This document shows, in pieces, positions 23,941 to 37,451 of a stretch of 64,000 nt of DNA (the stretch's first letter is position 1; the number at the start of each line of letters is the position of its first letter). This DNA comes from Epiperipatus broadwayi. Its lineage: Eukaryota > Onychophora > Udeonychophora > Euonychophora > Peripatidae. The stretch covers positions 8,393,922 through 8,457,921 of the forward strand of contig JAQFVV010000042.1 of NCBI GenBank assembly GCA_028023455.1. The letters run 5' to 3'. The notes beneath the pieces are model-generated. The model had not been told where the DNA came from. It was given only the letters and a program-made list of their open reading frames with translations, and made no database searches. Both the position numbers and the translations under genes were made by a program.

Positions 23941-25587
23941 ATAATGAAACAGGATTTACTGTTTGAAGAGTTTGTAAAATTTGAAGTAAACTTTGTAACT
24001 GGATTTATGAGTTGGAAACCGACTTTACTGGTTTATTACTACTTTTTTTATACACTTATATTTTAAGTTCTTAGCTTACAATTAATCATTAATTATTTGA
24101 CTTTATGACACGTTACTCAAGCAAAGGAGTAAATATAATCAATACGTATTTATTAATCATACCCCTAGTGAAACTGAGATTTAATAAAAATATTAAAACA
24201 ATGGTCACTTTTCCAGACTGAGGTAACTCTCTCTGGCTGCAAGGAAGAATAAACATCTCAAGGTGGATATTTATAAGAGGTTTAAATTCTATGGGTGCCA
24301 TCTAGTAACTAGAATGGACCACAAGAGGTGACATTAATATGCTTCAAGTGCTTGACCCATGACTAGCTAAAGATTGGCATCCCAGAATATTTAAATAAAA
24401 TGGTCTATTTACTCATAGGTAAATTGAGAGAGACAAAAATATATATGACACTAATAATTTACAATACATTTAAAAAGTAATACAATGTAAATAATAAGGA
24501 ATATTTAAAACATAAAACAAAATATAAACACTTATTCAAAATACTATAATTTTAAGTAATCCTATAATTAACACTTACAAATGACATATAAAGTTCTGTT
24601 TAAATATAAAATTTAAAAGTTCAATGCTTGAAATAATTTAATCCTATTAATGACATCAATACATATTTACCTAGATTTAATACAGTATCTGGGTTTTCAT
24701 ATGAGTGGTCACTCCTGTCTTCTGATCTCGTCACATTCATGATAGGCGTACACTTTGTTAGTATCTGGATGCTTCTTTCTTGCTCCAATTACTACTGCAA
24801 GGTTTGTTTTTATTGTTTGATGTGGCAGGTTAAAACATCAGCAAAAGGTGAGTCAGAGTAACATTACTACATCTGGCTGTTGGCATATAGATGGTTGGAG
24901 GAAAAACAAAAGAACACCTTGAGGTAGTCTAGTAATGCATTTCTCTCTCAACAACCATAGAAAGATTGTTTCATCATGCTGGACTTCATTGTTTTAGCTG
25001 CTTGTAGATTTTTATTCAGGCTGCTATCTGATCCTGGTTAACTCTTTGGTCAACCATCTCTTTTCTCAACTCTCTTCTATAAAATTCTCTGGATAATAAT
25101 TACAATAAGTGATTTCAGCTTTTTATACTCCCTGACTTCTCCCCAGCTCGAGTTTTCACCCATGCTATTAATTCATTTGATCTTCATTTTTAATTAGTGA
25201 TATTTTTCATTTCCTTACTTTTCATTTTTGATTAGATTAAAATTGTTTATCTATTGTTTATTTAATCACTCTGAAATCTTGATCTCCAGAAACTGATTAG
25301 GATACTGTATAAAATTTGTTTTCAATTAATCCCAAACTTTTAATTAAAAGTGCTTCCAATTAAAAGTACTTTTGAAAGGATTATATATTAAATTAAAATA
25401 CAGAAAAGAAAAAAAAGATAAGTTATAATTAATATTTAAACTTATTTCGCAATATCTGTACTTTTTCTTTTTATTAAGCCTTTTTTTTCTTCATACTATT
25501 AAATATTGAAATATAATTTTATTTTTAAAAAACCACATAACTCGTATATATATATACACACTTATGCAATGTGTACAATAAGTATAA
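23941..25587. other. Spacer with an unassigned mixed-composition part
   Basis: 24690-25150 is less AT-rich than average. A good splice-donor match (AAAAG|GTGAGT) lies near 24845-24854 on the plus strand, but I could not read a convincing exon upstream. A 62-codon minus frame at 24113-24301 is not recognised. Confidence 0.35.
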
Positions 25588-25712
25588 TTATGTACTTGGT
25601 GTTTTAGATGTAAATTATAAAGGATTCGAACACAAGCAGATAGCTGAAGGGAACTTAAAAGTTTGCGTTCAAATCCCTTATAATTTCCATCTAAAATTCC
25701 AAGTACATAAAT
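25588..25712. repeat. Short F2-related hairpin
   Basis: An imperfect inverted repeat pairs about 25590-25634 (TATGTACTTGGTGTTTTAGA ... AAAGGATTCGAACAC) with about 25667-25712 (GCGTTCAAATCCC ... TCTAAAATTCCAAGTACATA). The arm termini are F2-like and again include a B-box-like GTTCAAATCCC. The loop is only about 30 nt, so this is a miniature version. A 71-codon frame across it is incidental. Confidence 0.6.
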
Positions 25713-28700
25713 GCCACTATCACAAACCTTTCATACAAACATACGCTATATTCTCAGATTACTTTCTGAGTTGTAATCTTCTTTGATGAGGAGTTTTTCT
25801 CTAATATACCTGATGATTCTGGCTGCTGGGTAAATGGTTTTGGTTCATTACTTCCAAACTCTTCATTAACGTAAGCTATAAGTCAAAAAATCATGTGGGA
25901 AATAATTTACTATCACTTAGTATCTATTGATTACTCAAGTTTACAATGGTAAATCAAAGAAGAATAAGGAAAAGTACTTCTTTGAATCTTAACCTCATAA
26001 GAATATAGAAATGCTTGTCGAAATGACGAATGCAATTGCATGATTTAATTAAGAAATATCTATTTCTATTATACTTGCCATTCTACATCTATGCTTAAAA
26101 GTATTCAGAATTAAACTGTGAATCACATAATCTGCTTATTTATTTTGAATAACCTTTTGCTTTCAAATTTGCAATGGCTAATATATTAAAAATAGTCACT
26201 GACCACACTGTTCTCTTGAACACTGGTCTGGCTGCAAATAGTTTAACTTTCAATAATTTATTATTCAAATGGTTTCTTATTCTAACACATTTATAATCTA
26301 AGCATTACTGTAATAAATGATTAAGGTCCATCAAAGAAGTAGATAAACATATCAGGTGGTTGATTAAAGACACAGTTTTTAGTATTGCTGCCTTTTTTCA
26401 CTTATGTAAATCTGCATAAAGAGTGCAGGAAAAATATTCAGTTACACCCCATAATGCTTAAAAAAGAATATTGATTGCCTATTAATCAAGAGTCTGGAAA
26501 ATTTGACCTGTTTAGAATATATTATCTGCCACAAGATATTCAGTACTGAAAAAGACAGAAAACTCAAAAATAAATGTTAATGACACCATCAGTAAAGTTA
26601 AGCTAATGTATAAAATCAATAACAACAAAAATGACTTGTAAAGGTATATGTAATATTTGAGAACTCTGACTAAATTCTATACAATGCATGATGAAATTTC
26701 ATATATTTTAACTTTGAATATATATTTTTTGTAATTTTTCATATTCCTTGTCATTTTCTGTTTAAAATCTATATTTATCATATTTTTAGATATTGTTGTG
26801 AAATATATTGTACAGTATTTTATCCTAGTACAAGTAGCATTGGCAATTTAGAAGTTAAAGTGATAAATTCCTAATATAAAAAAAGTATTTATTTAAATAT
26901 CTGATCGATTTAGTTTAAACAACATGGGTGTAGATATTTTTGTGTGTGCTAAAAGAATTCGAAAAGAGAGAAGAGATAAAGAGTATAAGAAAACAAAAGG
27001 GGAAACTACTTTGTATTTTGGTAAAAATAAAAGTCACAGCATTTCTTCTCTAATTAAAGATGGTGAACAAGAAGAAAAAAAAAGAAGACTTTGTGGGCTA
27101 AATTCCTTTAAAATTGGTATACATTAACAGGTATCAATGGGAGTTGCACATAGAGAGACTAAAAAAATCAGGACTATAAAAAGAAAAACACATCATGCGT
27201 CAGGGTTCTAAGATTTTCATTCCTGCAGAGAAAAGTAAAGATAAAAGGAAAGAAATTATGAAAAGTGTGCCAAAATACTCTTACTAATATTTTGAATTGT
27301 ATTAAGATGTGTGAGTAGAAGTTCTTTTGCCGGTATTGCTTTTGACCTGATGTCGCGAACTACCTGGGTGAAACCATTTCCTACTAAATGTGAAACTACG
27401 AAGACTGATGGATCACCAGAATATTGAACAGTGGATCCCTTCCAAGATAAATCCATGCATGGTAAATTTTATAAATCCTATGTGTGAACAAATAAACTTA
27501 CCGGAAAGTAACTCTATTAATTTCAATACTAGTGATCACTTTTCTTAGACTCTTAAACTGTCGCCATGAGCCGTACCAATTAATATAAAATATTAGCAGT
27601 AGTTTTAATCCCTATTTGTTTTTTATATTTTCTTCTCTTGATAATATTAAATATTTTGTTTTGTATTAATAAATTTAAATACGACTTACATTGTTATTTA
27701 GTTATTATTTGAATTTCATTACAACTTAGCCATTATTATAATTTGATTAAATAAGTTGCCAATGCTGTACTGAAAATGCAATTCTCTGGATATTCTGAAT
27801 AATTTCATCGTAACTAAAAAAATAAAAGGGGTTTTTAAATAAATTAAAAGCTGGCCTACTTGTTCCTATTATTATGGTAGTTACATTAAGTGAACGGGTG
27901 TTGTGTAACCAGGAAAGATAATTGCATCCATTAAATCTTACTGAAATTTTCTGATGAACAATTTAATAGATCGAATGTAATTTGGTCACCGAGTAAGGGC
28001 AGTTAACACATTAAGAAACCCTAATTATACAGGGACATTACAATATATTGATTTAATTTTTGAAACAATGTGTAAAATATATCTCATCATTGCTTTTTTA
28101 GATTAAGATAAATAACAGATTTTTTTAGCTATTATTTTTAGATAAGTAATTTATTAAGTAAAGCAATGAGTTTGTGTGAACATTCTATTGATATATATAT
28201 GCATTTATTTGTAAATTTCTATGTAAGAAAACTAGACTTTCCGCTTTGAAATTACAGTATGTTATTCCCTCATTTCAAATCACGTAAATAAACTTCATAG
28301 CATATTTAGCTAATCTTATTGTTATAGTAATTTTTAGAGCAGAGCAATGTATGTTTGTGGATTTTAAATTAATAATAATGTTAATATTTATTTAATTTGT
28401 TTTCTGGTGAACCATGTTGTATTGTTTATTTGGTGTATACAAAGGATAATTTTAAAACTTTTACTAAATTAAAGTTTTGCATCAGATATAATCTTTATCC
28501 TCTACACTACATTTTATACTGGGATTCTTAATATATATGTTTCTTTGGTGCATCATAATCCAAGATTTATGCTCTTAAGATTTAATTAAATAAGAATGTG
28601 TGCTATAGATGATGTTGGAAGATTTGAGATCAATTTATAGAAGAGATGATATATTGGTGTGTTTTTACAACAACTATAACTGGGGGGTAAAAAAATAAAA

Positions 28701-29647
28701 GCTGGATTTCATCATTTAATCCTTAATCTACATATGTGTAAATCGGGTACAAATATAGGATATCTGAATTGTGCTCAGTGAAAGAGTGGAGAATTGTTTT
28801 TTTTATCACCAATAGTTAGCCGATATATATGTAGTGATCTCAACTTAATTCAGCTATATGCATATCAATATATAGTATTGAAAGGACTTAATACCATACA
28901 CATTTCTGCCCCATATATATTGTATCGCTAATGGACAGCACTACATGTCTGTAATTTTTATTAAAAAATTAAGATAAAATAAATTATAGGTGGCTTAAAG
29001 ATTTTTTTTAAACAAAAATTTAAAAAATAAAAATACTGTCATATTTTTGTTTTAGAATAAAACTTTTTAGCAAGAGGGGGAGAAATGTATAATAGAATTA
29101 AAGAAAAGTTAATTTTTTTTCTCTTTCTTTTTAAAGAAAAGAGCTTTTATAAAGTAAAAACTAAATAAATATGTAAAATTTAGAATAAAATTAGTCTGTA
29201 AAAAATTGTTTGTAAAAGAAAACTTTCAAAAATGTAATTAATTTAAAAGATTACTGATTAAATTGTAATTATTAAAAAAAAGACTATAAGCTATCTTATC
29301 GAGATTGTTTAGATGAATCTGAATGGATTAAGATTAAGACAAATGTAAAAATCAATTAATTGAAGAAATGTAAAATTAATTAAAAGGAAGATTCAAGCCA
29401 AGATAAAATAAAACAATGAGAGAGTTAAGATATAAAATTTACATCTTGGTTATTGTTCTTCAGTCAGTTTTGTATTATTGCTATACAGTCTGGTCTACAT
29501 TTTGTGATCAAACTATTCCAGCCATCAATTTGTTATTAGTGCAGAGTTCAGGTTCTTTTTAAAGAATATTTGGAAATTGTAAATACAGTAGTAAGCCAAT
29601 CATTACTTCTGCAGTCAAGATTAATGGAGAGGCCACATAAGCCATAG
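25713..29647. other. AT-rich spacer
   Basis: No transposon ends or RNA genes were recognised apart from the weak open frame noted separately at 27256-27456. The Lys/Arg-rich 67-codon plus frame at 26924-27127 has low-complexity composition and no recognisable domain. Confidence 0.5.
27256..27456 (-). CDS. Unrecognised 66-codon frame, possibly coding remnant
   Basis: I do not recognise this product. It stands out only because its composition is unlike its neighbours. It is less AT-rich, with a balanced residue mix (segments such as VVSHLVGNGFTQVVRDIRSK) rather than the Lys/Ile/Asn/Phe-rich composition of chance frames here. A splice-donor-like CCG|GTAAGT lies about 45 nt upstream on the same strand (near 27500), which does not fit this frame being the exon before it. 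It could be a transposon remnant, an exon or chance. Confidence 0.15.
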   Translation of the reverse strand: MDLSWKGSTVQYSGDPSVFVVSHLVGNGFTQVVRDIRSKAIPAKELLLTHLNTIQNISKSILAHFS

Positions 29648-29902
29648 AAGTGCCTGACAGGGCTTCATGCCCTAAGCCTTCAGTCATCAACTATCCCACT
29701 AAATCAGAACCAGGAACAATGCCAAGGTTATGAAGTAAAAGCTGCCACATATTCTTTTATTATTGGACATAAACCGGGAAAGAAAGCCATGAAGCCATTG
29801 ATGGAGGAACAAAAGGCCAAACAATTGGAAAGCAAAACTATTGAACAAGATGCACAAAATAAAATCTGGGTAAATATTGTGTACACACTTAATTTTAAAT
29901 GA
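29648..29902 (+). CDS. Exon-like open frame without start codon
   Basis: From the codon after a TAG at 29645-29647, 84 codons stay open to the TGA at 29900-29902. Composition is markedly non-AT-rich and protein-like, for example GYEVKAATYSFIIGHKPGKK and the charged EEQKAKQLESKTIEQDAQNK segment. A TGG|GTAAAT donor-like site falls in frame at 29869-29870, right where the composition reverts to AT-rich. A CTTCTGCAG acceptor-like site lies upstream near 29609-29618. There is no ATG at the beginning, as expected of an internal exon. I recognise no family. It could equally be a remnant of an inserted transcript. Confidence 0.25.
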   Translation, partial: KCLTGLHALSLQSSTIPLNQNQEQCQGYEVKAATYSFIIGHKPGKKAMKPLMEEQKAKQLESKTIEQDAQNKIWVNIVYTLNFK

Positions 29903-30476
29903 AATGAACTTTAATTAATGGACTATTGTATCTATAGCCTAATCATTTAAAATTTTCTTATATAAAAATGTATTGTTATTTTATATTGCATTAAATATAT
30001 GTGTGCGTAAATAATTAAATATTAATGTTTGCTTTAATTGTTATTTTGTCTATTTTCTCTCTCTTGTCACTGTATCATCAGTAAATTAGTGTAGAGTTAT
30101 GTGTTAAATAAATATGTTGGACCCTGAGATGAGTGTGAGCTAGTCATGGGATATTTCAAGTGCTAGATTATGGGCCTACTGTCTAGGCATGCTAATTACA
30201 AATTATGATTAGCTGGTGCCTGAGGTTGATCCTCGAAACAAATAAAATGTTTTGGATGGCAGAAGTTTGAATCTAGCAGTATAGGTGGTCAATCTGACTG
30301 TGGATATTGTTGATGGCCCAGATATTGATGGTATTCTTTCCTCTGCTTGAAGGGCCAGTCTGTTTTTATAATATTAAAAATATAAATTAAAAAATTATGC
30401 TAAACGGAGTTTAAACCCAATTAAACAACTTTTATTAAACAGACCTGGTTCAATATATATATCTATATCTATATAT
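29903..30476. other. Spacer
   Basis: 30120-30360 is less AT-rich (around GCTGGTGCCTGAGGTTGATC) and could be an old repeat, but has no match elsewhere in the window that I noticed. Confidence 0.4.
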
Positions 30477-30690
30477 CTTTTTCACTCATTATCAATCCAC
30501 TCCAGGATGGTTTCTTTAAGTTTAATCCATCTTCTCTGATCTCTAGTCTTTCTTCTCCACATTATTCTAGCATTTTTCCTATTTCATCCATTCATCTCAT
30601 GTGTAGTCACTTTCTAGGTCTTTTACAATCTTTTGGAATCCAGTTTAAATTTTTTATTACCAATGTCTATCTCCAAACAAATTATGTTAA
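30477..30690 (-). pseudogene. LINE A 3'-end fragment (5'-truncated)
   Basis: Read on the minus strand it corresponds to the last part of LINE A (about 40230-40415): the WIPRDCKRP-R-K-R segment, the RWMDEIRKCAG segment and the terminal GGATTGATAATG motif. It is diverged, with indels, and ends at the element's natural 3' end close to an (ATCTAT)n tract. It is a typical old, 5'-truncated LINE insertion. Confidence 0.8.
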
Positions 30691-33600
30691 AAATGGCCTA
30701 ACAAAAGAATAAATTGATTGTAAAGTTTGAATCTTTATATTTTATTTGTGTTGCTAGCTGTATATTATTAATCTATTTAGTAATGTTTTCTATACAGCTG
30801 AATAATATGAATTACTTACCTCAAGCAGTGGTGGTTATCAATTTATGCCCCACATTGGGTGCCATCATAAGGCAAACTATATTGTAATAAAATTAGTAGA
30901 TTAAACAAATTTGGAATCAACCTAAAAATAAATAAAGAACCTTGTAAATTTGATCCCATTTGCCTCCTTCCTATCGATACATATTTAAAAATAAGTTATT
31001 TAATGGTATGTGCTAGCTCTAAGAAATATACACAATGAATTAATATAGTAAACAACTTACATTTTTAATGATTATTTACAATAAGTCTTGACTGATTGGA
31101 TGTTTACTCTTTAGTACAATCACATACATATAACTAATTATAATCATAGTATATTTATAGTCATCAAATGAATTATGAATATTTATGTAAATATTAATAA
31201 GAAAACAATTTTCTAAAATTTTATTAATGTTGATTATGGGAACTCATGGTGACATGAGGCAATATGTTTATTTATAATGGAAACATATATATATATATAT
31301 CAACCCAAATTTGAAATTACACTGTAACAAAATTATAAATGATTGTTCGATTTATTACAACTTTAATTTGTCTAGTGAGTTCAAGAAAGTTTAAAAAGTT
31401 GTTAAGATTTTCATAAATTGGTGAGGTTATTATTATACTAATTATTTTCTCTCAATTATATCTATTTGAATATAAATTTGTGGTCCATATAAATTGCTTA
31501 TTAATAAAGTGTTCAAGATGTATTCCCACAATGATTCAAATATTCCTTATCAATTGTGTGATAATATGATATTTTATGGGGAGATTCATGATATTCAACT
31601 AGTATAGATCCTATTATATGTATCAAAAATAACTTTATTTACTATTCGTGTAAATAGCCATTATATAGTGATTTGGCTGTGGTTGAATGATAATTAGAGT
31701 ACATATATAAATATAAGTATCTGTATGACCTTGTTTGCCTTTATATATATATATTATTGCAATGTTTTTATTTATTCCTGCATTATATCATATTTCTTGC
31801 ACAAAATAATACATGTGAGTCAAGTAACTATTTGTAAGATTCAGCGATTTAATAATAAGTGATTAGAGATGATGCATCGGTATTATACAGTGTTGAATTC
31901 AATCAATATTGGTTTTTATAAATAATCTCTAGTGATATAAATATTTTAACACATCTGTTAATTTCCTGTTAATGTTAAAAAAATTGATATTTGAGATGAA
32001 CTATTTGGTTATATTTGAAGATACATATATATATTTTCACAAATATTATGGTGAAATAAATTTTATTTTAGAATGCAATTTCGAAACTAATTCCCTGTTT
32101 GTAGGACATTTCTTTGTTTGGAGATTTGACTGGGTTTTTTAGGTTTCCATCAAGTAGAGTTTCTTTATGTGGACTTTTATAATTATGCATATCATTATTT
32201 CCTAAAATATATTGAAGATTGCTAAAGTCTGTTGTCTTCTACAATGAACAAATGTATTTAAAAGAGATTAAAAGAAAGTATATTACTTTAAATTTTATTG
32301 ATAATCATTTGCCAACTGTTTATATCTCCTTTCTGTTGTTTAATAATGTTATTACACCATTTGTTGCTAAGGCTAGACTGACCTCATGATCTTTTTTATA
32401 AAATTCTTATTAAGCAATTTATTATTGTTAAACATTAATTACACTTATATATAATAGATTTATAATAAAAATCTTGGAAATTAATAAATGTAAAAGTTGA
32501 ATAGATTTATGAGTGTGCCTAGGAATATATAGGTATATAGATGAGGGCTATTGGTTTCTGATTAAAGTAATGAGCTATTTTTAATGTATATATAAAAATG
32601 TGAATAGTATCAGATACTGTTTGGTTTTAGGGGGGTCTACCTATTGGGTACAATATATATATATTATCTGGGCTCATCCATGTCTAAAAAATAGTATTAT
32701 GGTATTATCATTTCAGTTTGATTGCATCTGCCATTACCTGAACAGGTAGCATTATTTTTAAAAAAATGTTTTAAAGCCACTATAAACAATATCTAAAACA
32801 GAATTCAAAGTCCATCCAATCAAATTTTCATTTTTTATTGGATAAACATTCTATGTGTTCCTTATCACAGCCTACAATATTTTTAAAAATAAAAGCCGTG
32901 TGTATCATAGAATTATTGTTTAATTAATTTATAGTTTTTATTAAGTGACATTTCAATTTAAACATAACATTAACAAAAATATAATTCTGTATTTGCATAT
33001 TTCAAACAAATATTTAAAGTTATATAATTAGTAACTTTCAGAATAAAATCAAATTATATTTTGGACAGGCATTGATAGAGATGGAATGATATTTAAAATG
33101 CTATTTAAAAAGATGGCATCAAAACCCATTATAATCTTTTATTTTAACATATCCATATTTAAAATTAATAATACTACTTCACACTCATAATTTACTTTAT
33201 GAACTGTTAGTGAAAGGCATAAATCACAAGCCATAACATATGTTCCAGAAAATCCACTGATCTACTCCTCATATTACAATTGCTGTCATATTACATAATG
33301 ATCTCTTAGTTATTTTAAATTCATGTTAACTGGGCATTTTTGCCATCGAATTATGACAATTAAATAGCAAAAGATTCATTGGTAAATCTCATCAACAGAA
33401 ATAAACTCATTTGTCCAATAGAAACTGTCCTAATTACCAGAATTTTCTGCTCACTTTTTTATGTTATTTCTTTGCAAAGTATAATTTGATTTTAATCTGG
33501 AAGTCAGTAATTGTACAATTTTAAGTATTTGAAATGTATAAATACTATTTGAAGTTATACTTTTATCAATGCCATGATTAAGTTGAAACATCATTTGATA

Positions 33601-34317
33601 AAAATGAAGTAGTTAAAAACATAATGCTATGATATTTCTTTATTTAATGAGTGTATAATTTTAATTTCAGTAAAATGTAGGATTTATTCTTGTACAGAGG
33701 TTAGGTTAAGTGCAAACTAATCAATCTCCTTCTAGAAAAGAATGATCCCACCAACTTTAATGAGAATTTAATGCATCTCTCTCTTTGTATGTTCCATTGA
33801 ATAATTTTTTATTGGCAGAGCTATTGTGTTACCATGGTAATTTAAAAATGAATTTATATTATAGGATGCCAATTTGTTAAAGCATTGAGAAATGTCTAAA
33901 AAAAATAGTAATTATAATGATGCAGAACATTCTGTGAAATTAATCCTACCATTTAAAATGTTTGAAATGCGCTTTTTATTTGATTTTAATATCAGGGACA
34001 CAATAGACTCAAGACCTGATTTAGCATGGTCAGTGAAAATTGGTGTAGTTATAGAAATGCACTCTAAATTTAAGTGATTTACTTAAGTTTTTTAAACTCT
34101 TACTGAAGTGTTAGTGCGCGGACATTTATAATATTTAAAGTAATAGCACATTATCGGAACTTGACTTCCCATCTAATAATTTCTATTGACGATTGCTATA
34201 TCTTAGATTGCTCTGATCATATGAAAGTCATCATTTTTATTTCTAAAATGAACTTTATTTAAATTTAAGGTGTACATAAAGTTGAATTACAATGAATTAC
34301 ATAGATTGGTGTATTCA
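30691..34317. other. Long AT-rich spacer
   Basis: It includes (TA)n tracts near 31290, 31745 and 32655. A 61-codon plus frame at 33892-34077 is not recognised. Nothing else was seen. Confidence 0.55.
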
Positions 34318-34620
34318 ACAGGCAAAACTCTCCATACAGTAGTGCCAACCAGAGTAATCAAGGGATGCCAAAAGGCTTGTGCATAAAATCCCCATCTAGT
34401 GCCTACTCATCCAATATCCCCAGACTAGTTTCTGGTTGGGGCCTTCATCAGTGAGGAGCCTTGTATCTGAGAGCACTGCACCTAGATCTTAGGATTCAAT
34501 GCAATCCTCCAGCAGCTACCTTTTATTTCAACTTAACTACAAAACCATGAGAATGAAATTGAAAACACAATATGGTGATCATGTGATATTTAGATTGACT
34601 TATCTGAAATTAAGCAATGG
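34318..34620 (+). repeat. F1 repeat copy, near complete
   Basis: It runs from AACAGGCAAAACTCTCCATACAG through the CATCCAATATCCCCAGACTAG and GCACTGCACCTAGATCTTAGG blocks to ATTGAAAACACAATATGGTGATCATGTGATATTT. It shows the complete linear order of F1: body, then the GTGATCATGTGAT end motif. No clear target-site duplication was found. Confidence 0.85.
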
Positions 34621-36140
34621 CACTAATGTTATAATAAAACAGCAAGCAGTAATATAAATGTCAAAACGAAGGGTAGGTTTTCTAAGAGGGATGCAACAAG
34701 TCAAGTTAAGAGTCCATGAAATTGTTCTTCCTGGACAATAGAAGAGTTCAAAGTAGTATCTCTTTGGTTATTATTCCAAGGACAGTCACTGACTAAGACA
34801 GTTGATGAGATAGTGAAACAGTAGTTTTAATCCAAAGGTTTAATCGCAGTAGAAAATTTCAGGAATATCCTTGGCTGGTTTGTGAAATTTTCCTTCATTC
34901 TTAAATCAGGAGCCTTAGTTTATATCCTCAAGTTATCTGCTTACGTTATGTGTTATGTAAAGATCTATTCTTAATCCTAAGTGCCACTGTTGATTTACAT
35001 CGTATAATACAAAACTGACTTCAGGAATTGACTTTTGTCTATCTTGTTTCAACAACTTGAGATCCAGTAAAAACCGGGAGCATTAGTGCATAGGCTGATT
35101 ACCCATTGATGGCCTTATTCCATGAGTCATTATTTCAAATAAAATAATATGACCCTCCTTTTTTTTTTTTTGAAATTATACCCTCTCAGTTAAAAATTGT
35201 AAATAAATAAAGTTTTTACTTAAAAAAATATTAAAAAAAGTATAATATATATTATTTCAGTTTTGAAGCTTTTTTCCAATGAAGAAAAAGAAAATTTTAT
35301 TTTTTTAATCTATTACTATTAGGTATTGTTGACATCGATTCCTGGGGAATATTCACGAGTTCTAATATAGTATATGAAAAGAATTAACTATTGCTTTCTC
35401 AAGCGAGTTCCAAATGCTGGACATTAATTACTTCCCCACAGAAGGGCATTGTTTGAATAAGCACTTTTTCTTCATGACAATTATTTTGTAAATATTCTTT
35501 ATAAAATAGAGTTCATTAAAAATAATTAAGATTTTTATCACAAGTCATAAGCAGACAACTATTATTATACACAATCTTATAGATAAGCCAAAATCAAAAT
35601 AAATAATAACAACTCAACCATAATAAACTAGATAAATAGTTCAGTAGGCTATTTACAATTTATGTAGACTGAACTAATAAACTTTAATCTCACTAACCGA
35701 CTTCATTTAAAATTTCAGTTAAGATGTTTCAAAATAATGCATTTAATAAAATTTCAATTATTTGCACGCACATACACACAATTTTATAATTGCTATATGA
35801 TTATTACTTGTGATGAAAAATTTAAGTACATAAAATAAAAACTTACATTAAATTATGATATGTATTAGTTATTACTTCCAATATGGTTTATCAATATTTA
35901 TGACAATATCTTTAGAACAGTGAATAGCCAATTTCATTCAGCAGATGGTAAAATATAGATTTGATTGAGAGGTTCTTCAACTAATTGAAACAGAAAAATA
36001 ATTTTTTGATTCATAGATTTGTAGTATGCTAATGATGATCTACTTATGTTGACCGTTCATGAATGATCTACAGAATATTTCTCATGTAATATTATATATA
36101 TGCTATGATACAAATTTTTTATTATCAGTTATTGACTTGG
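34621..36140. other. Spacer
   Basis: A poly-T run lies near 35158. No coding signal was recognised; 34660-35130 is somewhat less AT-rich but unassigned. Confidence 0.45.
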
Positions 36141-36153
36141 AAATGAGGATTAA

Positions 36154-36219
36154 AACAGGCAAAACTCACTATACGTATTGCCACATAAGAGGTGGTGGTC
36201 ATGTGATATTTATTGACTT
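36154..36219 (+). repeat. Internally deleted F1 copy with 13-bp duplication
   Basis: Only the F1 start (AACAGGCAAAACTCACTATAC) and end (GTGGTCATGTGATATTTATTGACTT) are kept, fused together. AAATGAGGATTAA occurs exactly at 36141-36153 and 36220-36232, bounding the remnant as a target-site duplication. Confidence 0.75.
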
Positions 36220-36493
36220 AAATGAGGATTAATTTAGATATTTTGATAGATTTTTAGATGGAAAGTCATCCATAATGTTGAGCTGCAGTCAGAGTCTAAA
36301 CTGTTACTGCTGTTTTTAAACTTCATTATAATGATACTTGATTGTATGAAGAGTTGTTATTCTGTATGGAAATGAGACAAGAGAGTAAATATTTAATGTC
36401 AAAATAATAAAAGAAAACGGTAAATTCTTTAGATTTCTGAATATAATGATATTAAATCTATAATTTATATTTAAATATAAGTATATTATATAT

Positions 36494-36815
36494 GTCACAA
36501 GAAGAGATCAAAAAACACAATATATGGCTAAGAGCACAATCAGGTGTTACTGATGATATTGACATAATTAAAAGACCAAAATGAAGTTGGGCTACACATA
36601 TTGCTAAAAGAGATGATAAATAGATGAACAATTGAAATCTCAGTCTGGATTCCAAGGTATAAATGACCCAGAAAGAGACCACATGTGAGATGGATGGATG
36701 AAATAAGAAAGTGTGCAGGGATGATGTGGAAAGAAGAGATTAGAGATCAAAGAAGATGGATTGAACTTGAAGATATCTTCATCCTGCAGAGGACTGATAA
36801 TGACTGACAATGATG
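36494..36815 (+). mobile_element. LINE A, 5'-truncated copy with 11-bp target-site duplication
   Basis: It matches the last 0.32 kb of the full-length LINE A (from the AACAAGAAGAGATC region through ATCCTGCAG to GATAATGACTGACAATGATGAT). The C-terminal reverse-transcriptase frame is broken by stops. ATATTATATAT occurs at 36483-36493 and again at 36816-36826, as expected for target-primed reverse transcription. The repeat is AT-only, so chance cannot be wholly excluded, but it lies exactly at the two element boundaries. Frames on the opposite strand (36316-36682) are shadows. Confidence 0.85.
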
Positions 36816-36826
36816 ATATTATATAT

Positions 36827-36985
36827 ACTTAAGCTCAATGTAATTAGAGGGATTTGAACCCAGACTTTCAAGCTTGTGTGTGATTATGTGTAGCAGTTAT
36901 ATAAGATAAATTCGATGACTGAAGGAAGCTTGAAATTCTGGCTTCAAATCCCCTCTAATTAAATTTATAATTGTAAGTGTATCTT
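36827..36985. repeat. Miniature F2 hairpin
   Basis: The arm at about 36838-36878 (GTAATTAGAGGGATTTGAACC..., ending TTTCAAGCTT) is the reverse complement of about 36927-36966, where the plus strand reads GGCTTCAAATCCCCTCTAAT. The loop (about 36880-36925) keeps a piece of the F2 interior (GTGTAGCAGTTATATAAGATA). It lies immediately next to the duplicated target of the preceding LINE A fragment. Confidence 0.7.
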
Positions 36986-37451
36986 TATTGTACTGCAGAT
37001 GTAAAGGAGATTAAAGTAACAGACTTACTTAAAAAAAAGTCTTTCAAGGGATGTTTGAACATAATTTTCAAGAAAGAGATGGATTCCATTTAGATTATAT
37101 ATATTGTACCAGTATACATTACTCAGTTGCAGAAAGGAGTTTTGCTATTAACTGAAAGGAGACCCTTTGATTCCTCTTGGAGGCCTTAAAGGAACCGAGC
37201 AGGGCAAATTCCTAATGTCCACTCCATACGTTCTTGTCGTTGCAGCTGTTATTACTATGTGATTATTCATATAGTATATGAACATGGATGGGCTGCTCAC
37301 CAACACGCATTAGCCAGCGTGGTGAGTTTATTGGCTTTTTACCTCTGAGTTTAAGATCAAGAAACATCATGGTCTTTCTTCTCAGTGCCTGATAAGGCAG
37401 AATGAATGTTTGTGTAAATGATAAATATTTTCCCAATACATATATACAATT

